The notes below the pieces were generated by a model. The model saw only the letters and a program-made list of their open reading frames with translations. It did no database searches and was not told the origin of the DNA. Shown piece after piece: positions 16,912 to 25,999 of a stretch of 54,661 nt of DNA. Source of the DNA: Anaerovirgula multivorans (lineage in GTDB: Bacteria; Bacillota; Clostridia; Peptostreptococcales; Natronincolaceae); NCBI RefSeq assembly GCF_900188145.1, contig NZ_FZOJ01000032.1:1-54661 (forward strand). The letters are read 5' to 3'. The stretch's first letter is position 1. Every line of letters starts with the position of its first letter. Position numbers and translations under genes: made by a program.

Positions 16912-16970
16912 GTTTGTTTATCTAGAAGAAGCGGGAGTCTTAGCAAATACACCGAAGGATAAATTTACAA

Positions 16971-17045
16971 AAGAAAAGAACTCTCCTTAATAGTCTAAGT
17001 AACATTACTTTAGAATATATTAGGAGAGTTCTTTTCTTTTTTTGA
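16971..17045 (+). terminator. Long palindrome / terminator before nifJ
   Basis: AAGAAAAGAACTCTCCTTA (16971-16989) pairs with TAAGGAGAGTT-type bases up to 17038 (TTAGGAGAGTTCTTTTCTT), and a T-run follows. The loop contains a second small palindrome (TCTAAG/CTTTAGA). The stop works on either strand. Confidence 0.7.
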
Positions 17046-17213
17046 AAAATAATAAATTCATCACTGAAAGAAGAAATTCGTTCAATGATTTAAATTAAAA
17101 TTTTGGTTGTCTACTAGTGTATGATATTCCAGAAAAAGAAAAATACTAAGGATTGAATAATGAAATGCTTTTAGTGATATGAAAAGTATTTATAGATACA
17201 AAGGAGGAAGATT

Positions 17214-20200
17214 ATGACTAAAAAAACGAAAACAATGGATGGCAACGAAGCAGCAGCTTATGTATCCTATGCTTTTACAGAAGTTGCAGCTATTTATCCA
17301 ATTACACCCTCTTCATCTATGGCAGAAGGAGTAGATGAATGGGCAGCTCATGGGAAAAAAAATATATTTGGACAAACAGTAAAGGTAGTAGAAATGCAAT
17401 CAGAGGCAGGAGCAGCTGGAGCTGTTCATGGTTCGTTGCAGGGAGGAGCATTGACTACAACCTATACAGCATCGCAAGGATTACTTTTGATGATTCCAAA
17501 TATGTATAAAATGGTGGGTGAATTACTGCCTGCGGTATTCCACGTAAGTGCTCGAGCTATAGCAGCCCACGCATTATCTATATTTGGGGATCATCAAGAT
17601 ATTATGGCAACTCGACAAACTGGTTTTGCCCACCTAGCTGCCAGTAGTGTACAAGAGGTGATGGACCTAGGCGGAATAGCCCACCTAGCTGCTATAAAAT
17701 CAAGAGTGCCGTTTTTGCACTTTTTTGATGGTTTCAGAACATCCCATGAATACCAAAAGGTGGAAGTCATTGATTATCATGATCTAAGTAAATTATTAGA
17801 TCATGATGCAGTCAGACAATTTCGTAACAGAGCATTAAGCCCAGAACATCCAGTGGCAAGAGGAACAGCCCAAAACCCTGATATCTATTTCCAAGGAAGG
17901 GAAGCTGCGAACCCTTATATTGATGCAGTATCAGACATAGTAGAAGATTATATGCAACAAGTTACTAAAATAACTGGAAGGGAGTATCATCCATTCGATT
18001 ATTATGGTGCTGAAGATGCCGACAGGATTATTATTGCTATGGGTTCTGTTTGTGATACTATTGAGGAAACAGTAGATTATTTAATGAATAAAGGTGAGAA
18101 GGTAGGGGTTATTAAAGTACGGCTTTATAGACCATTTTCGCCTAAATACTTTTTCAAGGTATTTCCAAAGACAGTTAAAAGAATAGCCGTGTTAGATAGA
18201 ACAAAGGAACCCGGCGCTTTTGGTGAGCCTCTTTATGAAGATGTAAGAAATATATTTTATGATCAAAAAGAAAATCCAATTATTATTGGTGGAAGATATG
18301 GGTTAGGATCTAAGGATACAAGGCCATCGCAGATACTTGCAGTATTCAATAATTTGAAACAACAGGACCCTAAAGACCATTTTACAATAGGAATTGTAGA
18401 TGATGTTAGCAATACTTCTTTGCCAGAGGAGGAAACCATTGAAACCTCTCCAGAAGGCACAATAAGATGTAAGTTCTGGGGATTAGGATCAGATGGAACA
18501 GTAGGAGCCAATAAGACCGCTATCAAAATCATAGGAGATAAAACGGATCTATACGCGCAAGGATACTTTTCCTACGACAGTAAAAAGTCTGGCGGAACAA
18601 CGGTTTCTCATTTAAGGTTTGGGAAGAAACCCATTAAGTCTCCATATTTAGTATACGACGCTGACTTTGTTGCATGTCATAATAAAGCATACTTACATCA
18701 TTACGATTTGTTAAAGGGCTTAAAACAGAATGGAACCTTTGTATTAAACTGTCCATGGTCCCAGAAGGAGTTGGATGATAAAATTCCTTCAGCGGTAAAA
18801 AAATATATTGCAGAGAAAAACATTAATTTCTATATAATCGACGCGGTTAGGATTGCACAGGAAATTGGTCTTGGCAATCGAATTAATATGATTATGCAAG
18901 CCGCCTTCTTTAAACTAGCAGAAGTTGTTCCAATAGAGGATGCTGTTAAGTATTTGAAAGAAGCTATTGAAAATATTTATGGTAAAAAAGGCGATAAAAT
19001 AGTAAAAATGAACCATGAAGCTGTTGATCGAGGTGTAGAGGGATTAATAAAAGTCAATGTACCACAAAATTGGGGCAGTAATCAGCAGGAGGAAAAACTA
19101 CCTATTAAAGATGAACCAGACTTTGTCAAAAATATTCAAAGACCAATGTCTAGGCATGAAGGAGATGAACTGCCAGTAAGTGCTTTTAAAGGAATGGAGG
19201 ATGGTACATTCCCGCTAGGTACAACTGCTTATGAAAAAAGAGGGATTGCTGTTATGATTCCTCAGTGGCAGACGGATAAATGCATTCAATGTAATCAATG
19301 TGCCTATATTTGTCCCCATGCTGTTGTTCGACCTTTTCTATTAAATGAAGAAGAAATGAACAAGAAACCACAAAGTTTTGAAACCAAAAAAGCAATTGGA
19401 AAAGGATTAGAGGGATTAGAATATCGTATCCAAGTAAGTCCTCTTGACTGCACCGGTTGCAGTAATTGTGCTGATGTTTGTCCAGCACCGGGAAAAGCAT
19501 TGGTGATGGTAGATGCAGAAAAAGAAACGCAAAGACAAGAAGAGAATTGGGAATTTGCTTTAAGTATTACAGAAAAAGATTTTCTAATGGACAAGAAAAC
19601 TGTAAAAGGAAGTCAATTTGCTCGTCCCTTATTAGAGTTTCACGGGGCTTGCGCTGGCTGTGGTGAAACTGCTTATGTTAAACTGCTTACACAACTATAT
19701 GGAGATAGAATGATGATTGCTAACGCAACAGGGTGTTCTTCTATATGGGGTGCAAGTGCTCCGTCTATTGGTTATAGCACCAATGCTGATGGTAGAGGAC
19801 CTTCATGGGCAAACTCTTTGTTTGAGGATAATGCTGAATATGGATTTGGGATGTACCTGGCATCAAAACAAATTAGAGAAAGATTAGCTGATTTAATGCT
19901 CCAAGCTATAAATAGCGATTTGGACAATGATTGCAAAAATGCCTGTAAACAGTGGCTTGAGGCCATCGATAATGGAGAAAAATCAAAAGAAGCTTCTGAA
20001 AGACTACTGAGTCTACTGAGTGCTCATAATCATCAAGATAATCCAATCATTAGTGAAATATTAGAAAAGAAGGATTATCTAGTTAAAAGATCCATATGGA
20101 TTATTGGTGGAGATGGCTGGGCTTATGATATAGGCTATGGAGGCCTAGATCATGTTATCGCTACTGGAGAAGATGTGAATCTACTTGTAATGGATACAGA

Positions 20201-20744
20201 AATTTATTCCAATACAGGAGGACAATCTTCCAAGGCAACGCCTACTGCTGCTGTGGCTAAATTTGCAGCTTCGGGTAAAAAGATACGGAAAAAGGATTTA
20301 GGGTTAATGGCTACTAGTTATGGTTATGTATATGTTGCCCAGGTATCAATGGGAGCAAATATGAACCATACAATTAAGGCAATTGCTGAGGCAGAAGCCT
20401 ACAAAGGACCTTCCTTAGTTATTTGTTATGCTCCTTGTGTTAGCCATGGAATAAAATCTGGTATGGGTACCAGCGTAGCTCAGGAGAAAAAAGCAGTAGA
20501 AACAGGCTATTGGCATTTATATCGCTTTAATCCAACCCTCAGAGAACAAGGGAAGAACCCATTTGTTTTAGATTCAAAAGAACCAAAAGAGTCCTTTAAA
20601 GGATTTCTTGAAAGTGAAATAAGATACACACAAATTATGAATGTATTTCCAGACATAGCTGAAGAACTGTTTGAAGCGGCTGAAAGAAATGCTAAGGATA
20701 GGTATGACACCTATAGAAGATTATCAGAAATGAAGTACGAGTAA
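17214..20744 (+). CDS. nifJ: Pyruvate:ferredoxin (flavodoxin) oxidoreductase
   Basis: A 1176-residue single-chain PFOR. It interconverts pyruvate + CoA and acetyl-CoA + CO2 with reduction of ferredoxin. Domain I (YPITPSSSMAEGVDEWAA) binds pyruvate/TPP. Two ferredoxin-type clusters lie at about residues 690-760 (CIQCNQCAYICPHA and CTGCSNCADVCPAPGKA). A further cluster is bound by CAGCGET and later Cys. The TPP domain has GGDGWAYDIGYGGLDH and SNTGGQSSKATPT. Full family length, no breaks. AAAGGAGG precedes the ATG. In an acetogen it joins the Wood-Ljungdahl product acetyl-CoA to pyruvate for biosynthesis. Confidence 0.98.
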   Translation: MTKKTKTMDGNEAAAYVSYAFTEVAAIYPITPSSSMAEGVDEWAAHGKKNIFGQTVKVVEMQSEAGAAGAVHGSLQGGALTTTYTASQGLLLMIPNMYKMVGELLPAVFHVSARAIAAHALSIFGDHQDIMATRQTGFAHLAASSVQEVMDLGGIAHLAAIKSRVPFLHFFDGFRTSHEYQKVEVIDYHDLSKLLDHDAVRQFRNRALSPEHPVARGTAQNPDIYFQGREAANPYIDAVSDIVEDYMQQVTKITGREYHPFDYYGAEDADRIIIAMGSVCDTIEETVDYLMNKGEKVGVIKVRLYRPFSPKYFFKVFPKTVKRIAVLDRTKEPGAFGEPLYEDVRNIFYDQKENPIIIGGRYGLGSKDTRPSQILAVFNNLKQQDPKDHFTIGIVDDVSNTSLPEEETIETSPEGTIRCKFWGLGSDGTVGANKTAIKIIGDKTDLYAQGYFSYDSKKSGGTTVSHLRFGKKPIKSPYLVYDADFVACHNKAYLHHYDLLKGLKQNGTFVLNCPWSQKELDDKIPSAVKKYIAEKNINFYIIDAVRIAQEIGLGNRINMIMQAAFFKLAEVVPIEDAVKYLKEAIENIYGKKGDKIVKMNHEAVDRGVEGLIKVNVPQNWGSNQQEEKLPIKDEPDFVKNIQRPMSRHEGDELPVSAFKGMEDGTFPLGTTAYEKRGIAVMIPQWQTDKCIQCNQCAYICPHAVVRPFLLNEEEMNKKPQSFETKKAIGKGLEGLEYRIQVSPLDCTGCSNCADVCPAPGKALVMVDAEKETQRQEENWEFALSITEKDFLMDKKTVKGSQFARPLLEFHGACAGCGETAYVKLLTQLYGDRMMIANATGCSSIWGASAPSIGYSTNADGRGPSWANSLFEDNAEYGFGMYLASKQIRERLADLMLQAINSDLDNDCKNACKQWLEAIDNGEKSKEASERLLSLLSAHNHQDNPIISEILEKKDYLVKRSIWIIGGDGWAYDIGYGGLDHVIATGEDVNLLVMDTEIYSNTGGQSSKATPTAAVAKFAASGKKIRKKDLGLMATSYGYVYVAQVSMGANMNHTIKAIAEAEAYKGPSLVICYAPCVSHGIKSGMGTSVAQEKKAVETGYWHLYRFNPTLREQGKNPFVLDSKEPKESFKGFLESEIRYTQIMNVFPDIAEELFEAAERNAKDRYDTYRRLSEMKYE

Positions 20745-20749
20745 ACTAT

Positions 20750-20785
20750 AATAGAAAAGGGACACTAAAGTGTCCCTTTTCTATT
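20750..20785. terminator. Bidirectional terminator between nifJ and the DUF3787 gene
   Basis: AATAGAAAAGGGACACT / AGTGTCCCTTTTCTATT is a perfect stem of about 17 bp with A-rich and T-rich sides. It can serve nifJ (+) and the small gene on the minus strand. Confidence 0.85.
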
Positions 20786-20951
20786 ATTTTTGATTAGTAT
20801 CTACGTATTCCTTTGCATTTTTTACTTGATTTTCATTTGGTATAGGTACTCTAGAAATTGGTTTCAACGCCTCTATATTTGTCCATGCTGCAGTTTGATG
20901 ATTTTCTATAGTACGCCCCATATTTTTTTCTTTAAATTTATTTTCTGCCAT
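20784..20951 (-). CDS. DUF3787 domain-containing microprotein
   Basis: A 55-residue protein on the minus strand, ATG at 20951 behind AAGGAGGGG. The sequence contains ENHQTAAWTNIEALKPISRV and ends NAKEYVDTNQK. I recognise this as the clostridial DUF3787 pattern (HxTAAW-N...KP-S-V-IP...V-NAKEWVDTNQK). The role is unknown. It is convergent with nifJ, the two sharing one terminator. It is short, but the start and conserved pattern make it a real gene. Confidence 0.85.
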   Translation of the reverse strand: MAENKFKEKNMGRTIENHQTAAWTNIEALKPISRVPIPNENQVKNAKEYVDTNQK

Positions 20952-21135
20952 AGAAACCCCTCCTTAATACTATTATCTTCTGTATTTTATAATTCTATTA
21001 TATTTTTGTTATGCAATATTAACCTAAAAAACAAAAGGATGTAAGAAAAATTAAAAAAATTTGAAAGATAGTATAAAAATACTCCTCTAAATATGGATGG
21101 CAAATTCGCTTCAGCAAGCTAAAACATGGGGAAAC

Positions 21136-21167
21136 CAGATGGAGAATGTTTTTGAAAAGTTCCATCT
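21136..21167 (+). other. Unassigned hairpin
   Basis: AGATGGA at about 21137 pairs with TCCATCT at about 21161 around an A/T-rich loop. It follows GGCAAATTCG...GCAAGCTAAAACATGGGGAAACC. The stretch between the two genes here is almost 500 bases and has no gene. The look is of a structured RNA, but I could not match it to a known riboswitch. Confidence 0.3.
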
Positions 21168-21297
21168 ACGCAAATGCTTAAAAATTTATTAAATCTCCAG
21201 AATAGTTTAGCATGTATAATGGAGGTTATACGTGATTAATGCATTGTTATATGTAGTATCATATGGAAATTAAATATGATAAAATATAATATAGCAA

Positions 21298-21426
21298 TAT
21301 AGATATACGCCTTTATAATTAAATTTTAACCTACACGGATTTACACGGTTTTGCCCAAAAACCCATGGGCTGCAAATGTAGCCCTTAGCATATCAAAATT
21401 AAGTTCTGTAGTTGGTTACCTATATA
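21298..21426. repeat. 129-bp dispersed repeat, copy A
   Basis: It begins TATAGATATACGCCTTTATA and ends with GTTACCTATATA. It matches 48690-48818 along its whole length, including CTGCAAATGTAGCCCTTAG. The ends are inverted-repeat-like, though less perfect than in copy B. It sits directly upstream of the serine hydrolase gene. Confidence 0.75.
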
Positions 21427-21448
21427 CATTATGAGGAGATAAAAATTT

Positions 21449-22498
21449 ATGAATAAATTAGAGAAAACTATAGATGATTATGTAAAAAGAGCTATGTTTT
21501 ATCAGGATATACCGGGGATCTCTATTATTATTACCAATGAAAATGAAACTATATATTCACAAGGCTTTGGTTTCATAAATATAGCTGGAAAAGACCCTAT
21601 AACAGAAAGAACTATTTTTCATATGGCTTCTATTACAAAACTTTTTGTTGCGACCGCCATGATGCAATTAGTAGAAAAAGGAAAGATTAATATTAATGAG
21701 AGATTAATATACTATATACCGGGATTTGTTTTAAAAGACAAAAGACATAAGGATATAACTATATTACACTTATTAAGTCATACTTCTGGCATACCAGATT
21801 GTGCAGATTATGGTTGGGAAGAAGCAGAATATGATCAGAAGGCTCTTAACAGATATGTCCATAACTTAGAAGATTTACGTCTGCTATTCCAACCAGGGAA
21901 TAAGTTTCAATATAGTAATATTGCTTATGAAATATTAGGATATTTAATTGAGGTTATCAGTGAAAAAGAATTTGAGGCTTATGTTGATGAACATATATTA
22001 AGACCGTTAGATATGAAGGACAGCACTTTGCTATACAGGGACAAACATTATGGAAAAATTGCTGCTCCTCATACAAAAAATCAAGAAAAGAAAGTTGTTC
22101 AATCCAGGATTTATCCATATCATCGTGCTCATGCTCCAAGTTCTACCTTAACGTCTAATGCTGTAGATATGAGTAAATGGGCAATCATGAATTTGAATAG
22201 AGGCATATTTAACGGAAATAGAATTCTACAAGAATCTAGTTATCAACAAATGTGGACTCCTGTCGCAAGCATGAAGGGAGAACAAGAAAAAATAGGATTA
22301 GGATGGTTTATTAGTAAGCATAATCATTTTTCTATGTTGGGTCATGATGGAAGTGATATTGGGTTTAGATCAAGTTTTGGAATGATCCCTGAAAAAAACC
22401 TATCTATTGGAATATTTGCCAATATTGATAATATCTCAACTCGAAGGATAATGAGAAGTATTTTTGATATACTACTGGAAACACCAGAGAAAAACTAA
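21449..22498 (+). CDS. Serine hydrolase, beta-lactamase/class C penicillin-binding family
   Basis: A 349-residue protein of the class C beta-lactamase/D-aminopeptidase/EstB fold. The catalytic SxxK is S61-I-T-K64 in FHMASITKLFVA. The second motif is YSN (FQYSNIAYEILG, about residue 153), and the third-motif region is LGHDGSDIGFRS. No signal peptide is seen, so it is probably cytoplasmic and more likely an esterase or peptidase than an antibiotic-resistance enzyme. GAGGAG precedes the ATG. The next gene follows by 26 bases, suggesting an operon. Confidence 0.88.
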   Translation: MNKLEKTIDDYVKRAMFYQDIPGISIIITNENETIYSQGFGFINIAGKDPITERTIFHMASITKLFVATAMMQLVEKGKININERLIYYIPGFVLKDKRHKDITILHLLSHTSGIPDCADYGWEEAEYDQKALNRYVHNLEDLRLLFQPGNKFQYSNIAYEILGYLIEVISEKEFEAYVDEHILRPLDMKDSTLLYRDKHYGKIAAPHTKNQEKKVVQSRIYPYHRAHAPSSTLTSNAVDMSKWAIMNLNRGIFNGNRILQESSYQQMWTPVASMKGEQEKIGLGWFISKHNHFSMLGHDGSDIGFRSSFGMIPEKNLSIGIFANIDNISTRRIMRSIFDILLETPEKN

Positions 22499-22524
22499 TA
22501 GCATACAGCTAAATGGAGGTAATT

Positions 22525-23307
22525 ATGCATTCGATTATCCAAGGAATTATTCTAGGATTTATTATTGTACTGCCAGGTATGAGTGGGGGCACAGTATTTT
22601 TGATTTTTGGAATTTATGAAAATATGTTAAAGGATTTGGTGAAATTAAATATAAAGCCGTATTTACCTTTGTTTGGAGGAACCATTGTAGGTATTTTTGG
22701 CGGGGGTATGGTATTTGCTTTATTTTTTGAATCCTTTAGAGATCAGACAGCTGCCTTTTTAATGGGATGCTTAATTGCTTCTATTAGGACGGTTTTAAAG
22801 TGTTGTCCAACTATAAATATGAAAAGACTATTATTTTTACTAGGGGGATTATTGATAGGATTTTATATGGGAGGAGAACCAATTGGCCTTATGATGGAAA
22901 GTGAAAAGGTTAGTTGGATTTTATTATTAATAGGTGGAGCCTTATCTAGCGCAGCCATGATAATTCCAGGGATTCCTGGTAGCTCAGTGTTGATTGTTCT
23001 AGGGATTTATGATAGTATTTTATTTTATATTAAGGAATTGGAAATATTGAATTTAATCATTTTTGGAATAGGTAGCATTTTAGGAATTATTTTATTTGTA
23101 AATCTTTTAAGTAAAGTTTATGAAAAACATAAAAGTAATATCTCTTATTTTTTTGCTGGACTGATTTTAGGATCCTCTAGAGCACTTTTACCTTATTATT
23201 ATACACCGTCCATTATAATACTTTTTTCTATAGGTTTCGGTTTGGTATGGTTATGGAGTGGAAAAAAGGATTATACCACCGATAAACTAAGGGAGGATGG
23301 AACATAA
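22525..23307 (+). CDS. DUF368 membrane protein
   Basis: About 260 residues, strongly hydrophobic, with eight or so membrane segments. Twin motifs GFIIVLPGMSGGTVFLIFGIYE (shown as LPGMSGGTVFLIFG) and IIPGIPGSSVLIVLGIYD are characteristic of DUF368, whose two halves are internal repeats. Members of the wider DUF368 group have been linked to undecaprenyl-phosphate recycling (PopT/UptA type), which is an attractive role here but not shown. GGAGG overlaps an earlier in-frame ATG (22513), so the true start is ATG 22525. Confidence 0.9.
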   Translation: MHSIIQGIILGFIIVLPGMSGGTVFLIFGIYENMLKDLVKLNIKPYLPLFGGTIVGIFGGGMVFALFFESFRDQTAAFLMGCLIASIRTVLKCCPTINMKRLLFLLGGLLIGFYMGGEPIGLMMESEKVSWILLLIGGALSSAAMIIPGIPGSSVLIVLGIYDSILFYIKELEILNLIIFGIGSILGIILFVNLLSKVYEKHKSNISYFFAGLILGSSRALLPYYYTPSIIILFSIGFGLVWLWSGKKDYTTDKLREDGT

Positions 23308-23336
23308 AATGAGACTTAGCACTACACCGAAGGAGA
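23306..23336. repeat. Uninterrupted counterpart of the sequence around 16790-16955
   Basis: AAAATGAGACTTAGCACTACACCGAAGGA here corresponds to AAAATGAGACTTA at 16790-16802 plus CTTAGCAAATACACCGAAGGA at 16939-16959. This copy lacks the roughly 135 bases between them. Confidence 0.6.
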
Positions 23337-23497
23337 AAATAGTTATAAATAACAATTTGTAATTTTAAAGCAAATCTATCTTACTATATAACAAAACTAT
23401 AATTTTAAAAATGTTCATATTTTCAGAACAAGAGAATATAATAGTAAAAAGCGAACAAGCATTAATGACTTTTTAAACGTTATATGGGGGTATGGAT

Positions 23498-23578
23498 ATG
23501 AAGGTTTTTATTTTTTTAGGAAAAGTGAAGGATCTTAGAAGGTATTTAAAAGAATGGAGAGCGGTGGAAAACGATTAA
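23498..23578 (+). CDS. Possible 26-aa peptide
   Basis: ATG 23498 follows a plausible ribosome site (TATGGGGGTATGG) and encodes MKVFIFLGKVKDLRRYLKEW plus six residues. The start is hydrophobic and the rest basic-amphipathic. The ribosome site and lack of other content in this 600-base gap favour translation, but the length gives little statistical support. No family recognised. Confidence 0.35.
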   Translation: MKVFIFLGKVKDLRRYLKEWRAVEND

Positions 23579-23598
23579 ATGTTTGATATGGCATAAAT

Positions 23599-23621
23599 AG
23601 CCTCGTTTAAATAACGAGGCT
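23599..23621 (+). terminator. Hairpin terminator
   Basis: AGCCTCGTT / AACGAGGCT stem, extended by outer AAGTTTGA/TCAAACTT pairing with a short T-run. It lies in the gap between the DUF368 gene and the signalling gene. Confidence 0.6.
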
Positions 23622-23905
23622 TCAAACTTTGCAATAGAGTTACAGTTAACTTTATGGGATCTCTTTAACTGAATATATATAAGTTATAATCTTTCATAAA
23701 TGTAACCTAAGAGGCTACATTTACAATTTATAGAAGAGAATGCAGCTAAAGAATAAAAGTGTTATCAAATAATAATATTCATTAGGGTATATTTACTGTT
23801 TTGTTGAAATATATAGAAAAATTATGATAATATTATGATAATGAATTATACATTAGTGTGTTAATTAAGACATTTTACGGATATTCTCTAAAGGCAGGTG
23901 ATAAT

Positions 23906-25711
23906 ATGGAAAAAATAAGAATTCTTATTGTTGAAGATTGTCAAATAACAGCAAAAACAATAAAAAAGAGTTTAATGAGTTTAGGATATGATGTTATTGA
24001 CATGGTAGCTTCTGGTGAAGCTGCTGTCTATTCCTGCTTTTTACATAAACCTGATTTAATACTAATGGATATCGAAATCGATGGTGAAATGAACGGCATT
24101 GAAACTGCTGATAAGATAAGAGTATCCTTTGATATACCGATTATTTATTTAACGGCACTATCTGATGAAGACACTTTAAGCAAAGCTAAAGTGACAGGGG
24201 GATTTGCATATCTGATAAAGCCATTTAGAAAGAGAGACCTATATGCAAATATTGAAATGATCACTTATGCTCATCAAATGAAGAAGAAAGCAAAAGAAAA
24301 TGAAATCAAGTATCGAAATATTTTTGAAAATATGTTTGATGGGTTTGCATACTATAGAATTATTTTTGATGAGGAAAGTAGACCTATTGATTATGTCTTT
24401 TTAGAAGTTAACGATGCGTTTGAAAAATTAATAGGGATAAAGAGAAAAAAGATTGTTAATAAAAGTATTAAAGAAGTATTTTGTTTACAAAAACAAAACA
24501 AATTTTTTACAGATATAGAAATATTTAGTGAAGCTGCTGTGGATGGTAAAGAAATACATATCAAAGAGTACTTTTTTGAATATGCTCAGAAATGGTTTTC
24601 CATCACAATTAGCTGTCCACAAAATGGTTATTTATCTACTCTTCTAACAGACATTACTGAAAGAAAGAAATCAGAAGAAAAACTCAAATATTTAACTTTT
24701 TATGATAAGCTTACAGGACTATATAACCGTGCATACTTTGAAGAAGAGTTAAAACGGTTAGATACTTCTAGGCAATTACCATTAAGTGTAATAATGGGGG
24801 ACATAAATGGGTTAAAGTTAGCTAACGATGTATTTGGCCATAATGAAGGTGATAAGTTACTAATTAGTATTGCTGAAAAATTAAAGGATAGCTGTCGTTC
24901 TGAAGATATTATAGCTAGATGGGGAGGAGACGAGTTCGTTATTTTGCTTCCTAAGACCGATGAAAAGGCTACTGAGGAAATTTGCTCTAGAATTATGGAT
25001 GCATGTATAGAAGAAAATGAAACTTCAATTAATACCAGCATAGCCTTGGGCAGAATAACAAAAAAGAAAATAGATGAAAATATACATAAATTATTATTCG
25101 AAGCAGAAAATCGAATGTATAAAAATAAACTAATACAAAGTAAACAAGCCCATGAAATGATTATTAACTCTTTGAAGAATAATTTAATTAATAAAACCAA
25201 TGAAACAAAAGAGCACATGGAAAATGTAGAGAAAATAGCTCTTTTGATGGCAAGTTACTTAGATATTTCAGAAACAGTGATACATGAACTAAGATTATTA
25301 GCAGAGTTCCATGATATAGGGAAAATAGCAATATCTAATAAAATAGCAAATAAGATACTGCCGTTAACTGAAGAAGAAAGAGAATTAATTAAACAACATC
25401 CTGTTACTGGATATAGGATTGCATCTTCCTCCATCAGACTTATGCCAATAGCTGAGGCTATTTTATTTCATCACGAATGGTGGAATGGTAAGGGATATCC
25501 ACTGGGAATACAAAAAGATGAAATACCGATTACTGCAAGATTGTTAGCGATAGTAGATGCATACGATGTGATGGTTCGTGGGCGCATATATCAAAAACCT
25601 AGAAATGCCTATCATGCTATTGAAGAGATTAAACGTTGCGCTGGTACACAATTTGACCCTGAATTGGTTGAGATTTTTGTCAAAGTGATGGAAATGCAAG
25701 CAGTAGGATAA
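23906..25711 (+). CDS. Receiver-PAS-GGDEF-HD-GYP signalling protein
   Basis: About 601 residues. The domains are a response-regulator receiver (1-125; phospho-acceptor in LILMDIEIDGE, Lys in YLIKPF), a PAS sensor (about 138-255), a diguanylate cyclase GGDEF domain (about 262-425) and a C-terminal HD-GYP phosphodiesterase. The GGDEF motif is intact, and an inhibitory I-site (RSED) lies five residues before it. The HD-GYP part has FHDIGKIAIS, FHHEWWNGKGYP and VDAYDVM. It can therefore both make and break cyclic di-GMP. AGGTGATAAT precedes ATG 23906; the longer frame from 23858 has no ribosome site. No partner kinase is adjacent. Confidence 0.92.
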   Translation: MEKIRILIVEDCQITAKTIKKSLMSLGYDVIDMVASGEAAVYSCFLHKPDLILMDIEIDGEMNGIETADKIRVSFDIPIIYLTALSDEDTLSKAKVTGGFAYLIKPFRKRDLYANIEMITYAHQMKKKAKENEIKYRNIFENMFDGFAYYRIIFDEESRPIDYVFLEVNDAFEKLIGIKRKKIVNKSIKEVFCLQKQNKFFTDIEIFSEAAVDGKEIHIKEYFFEYAQKWFSITISCPQNGYLSTLLTDITERKKSEEKLKYLTFYDKLTGLYNRAYFEEELKRLDTSRQLPLSVIMGDINGLKLANDVFGHNEGDKLLISIAEKLKDSCRSEDIIARWGGDEFVILLPKTDEKATEEICSRIMDACIEENETSINTSIALGRITKKKIDENIHKLLFEAENRMYKNKLIQSKQAHEMIINSLKNNLINKTNETKEHMENVEKIALLMASYLDISETVIHELRLLAEFHDIGKIAISNKIANKILPLTEEERELIKQHPVTGYRIASSSIRLMPIAEAILFHHEWWNGKGYPLGIQKDEIPITARLLAIVDAYDVMVRGRIYQKPRNAYHAIEEIKRCAGTQFDPELVEIFVKVMEMQAVG

Positions 25712-25740
25712 GAAGGGAAAATACTACTATATAATAAAAA

Positions 25741-25782
25741 GGCGCTATTCATCAATGTAGGATTGATGCAACGCCTTTTTAT
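25741..25782 (+). terminator. Rho-independent terminator
   Basis: GGCG...ATCAAT / ATTGAT...CGCC stem followed by TTTTTAT, just after the GGDEF/HD-GYP gene. Confidence 0.8.
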
Positions 25783-25999
25783 CATATAGATTAATAGTAA
25801 TTAATGGGACAGTGGATGATGAAAAATGTTTATTTTATGAAGTTGCTATGCTCAAGCATACCAACTTCTTGGGAATTCAAAATCTACATTTGTTGGAAGT
25901 TATATCTATATACTGGGAAAGGGTTTTATTTAGTATTTGAGTTGGTATTTATAGAAGCAAAAGGATTGTATTTTAATCAAGAGATTAGGGGGGACGACA

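Noticed and set aside
17101..17125. Further copy of the palindromic repeat (TTTTGGTTGTCTACTAGTG)
   Set aside because: It resembles only half an arm and does not fold; too short to support.
21449..22498. Antibiotic-resistance beta-lactamase
   Set aside because: No signal peptide and only family-level motifs; such serine hydrolases are mostly esterases or peptidases.
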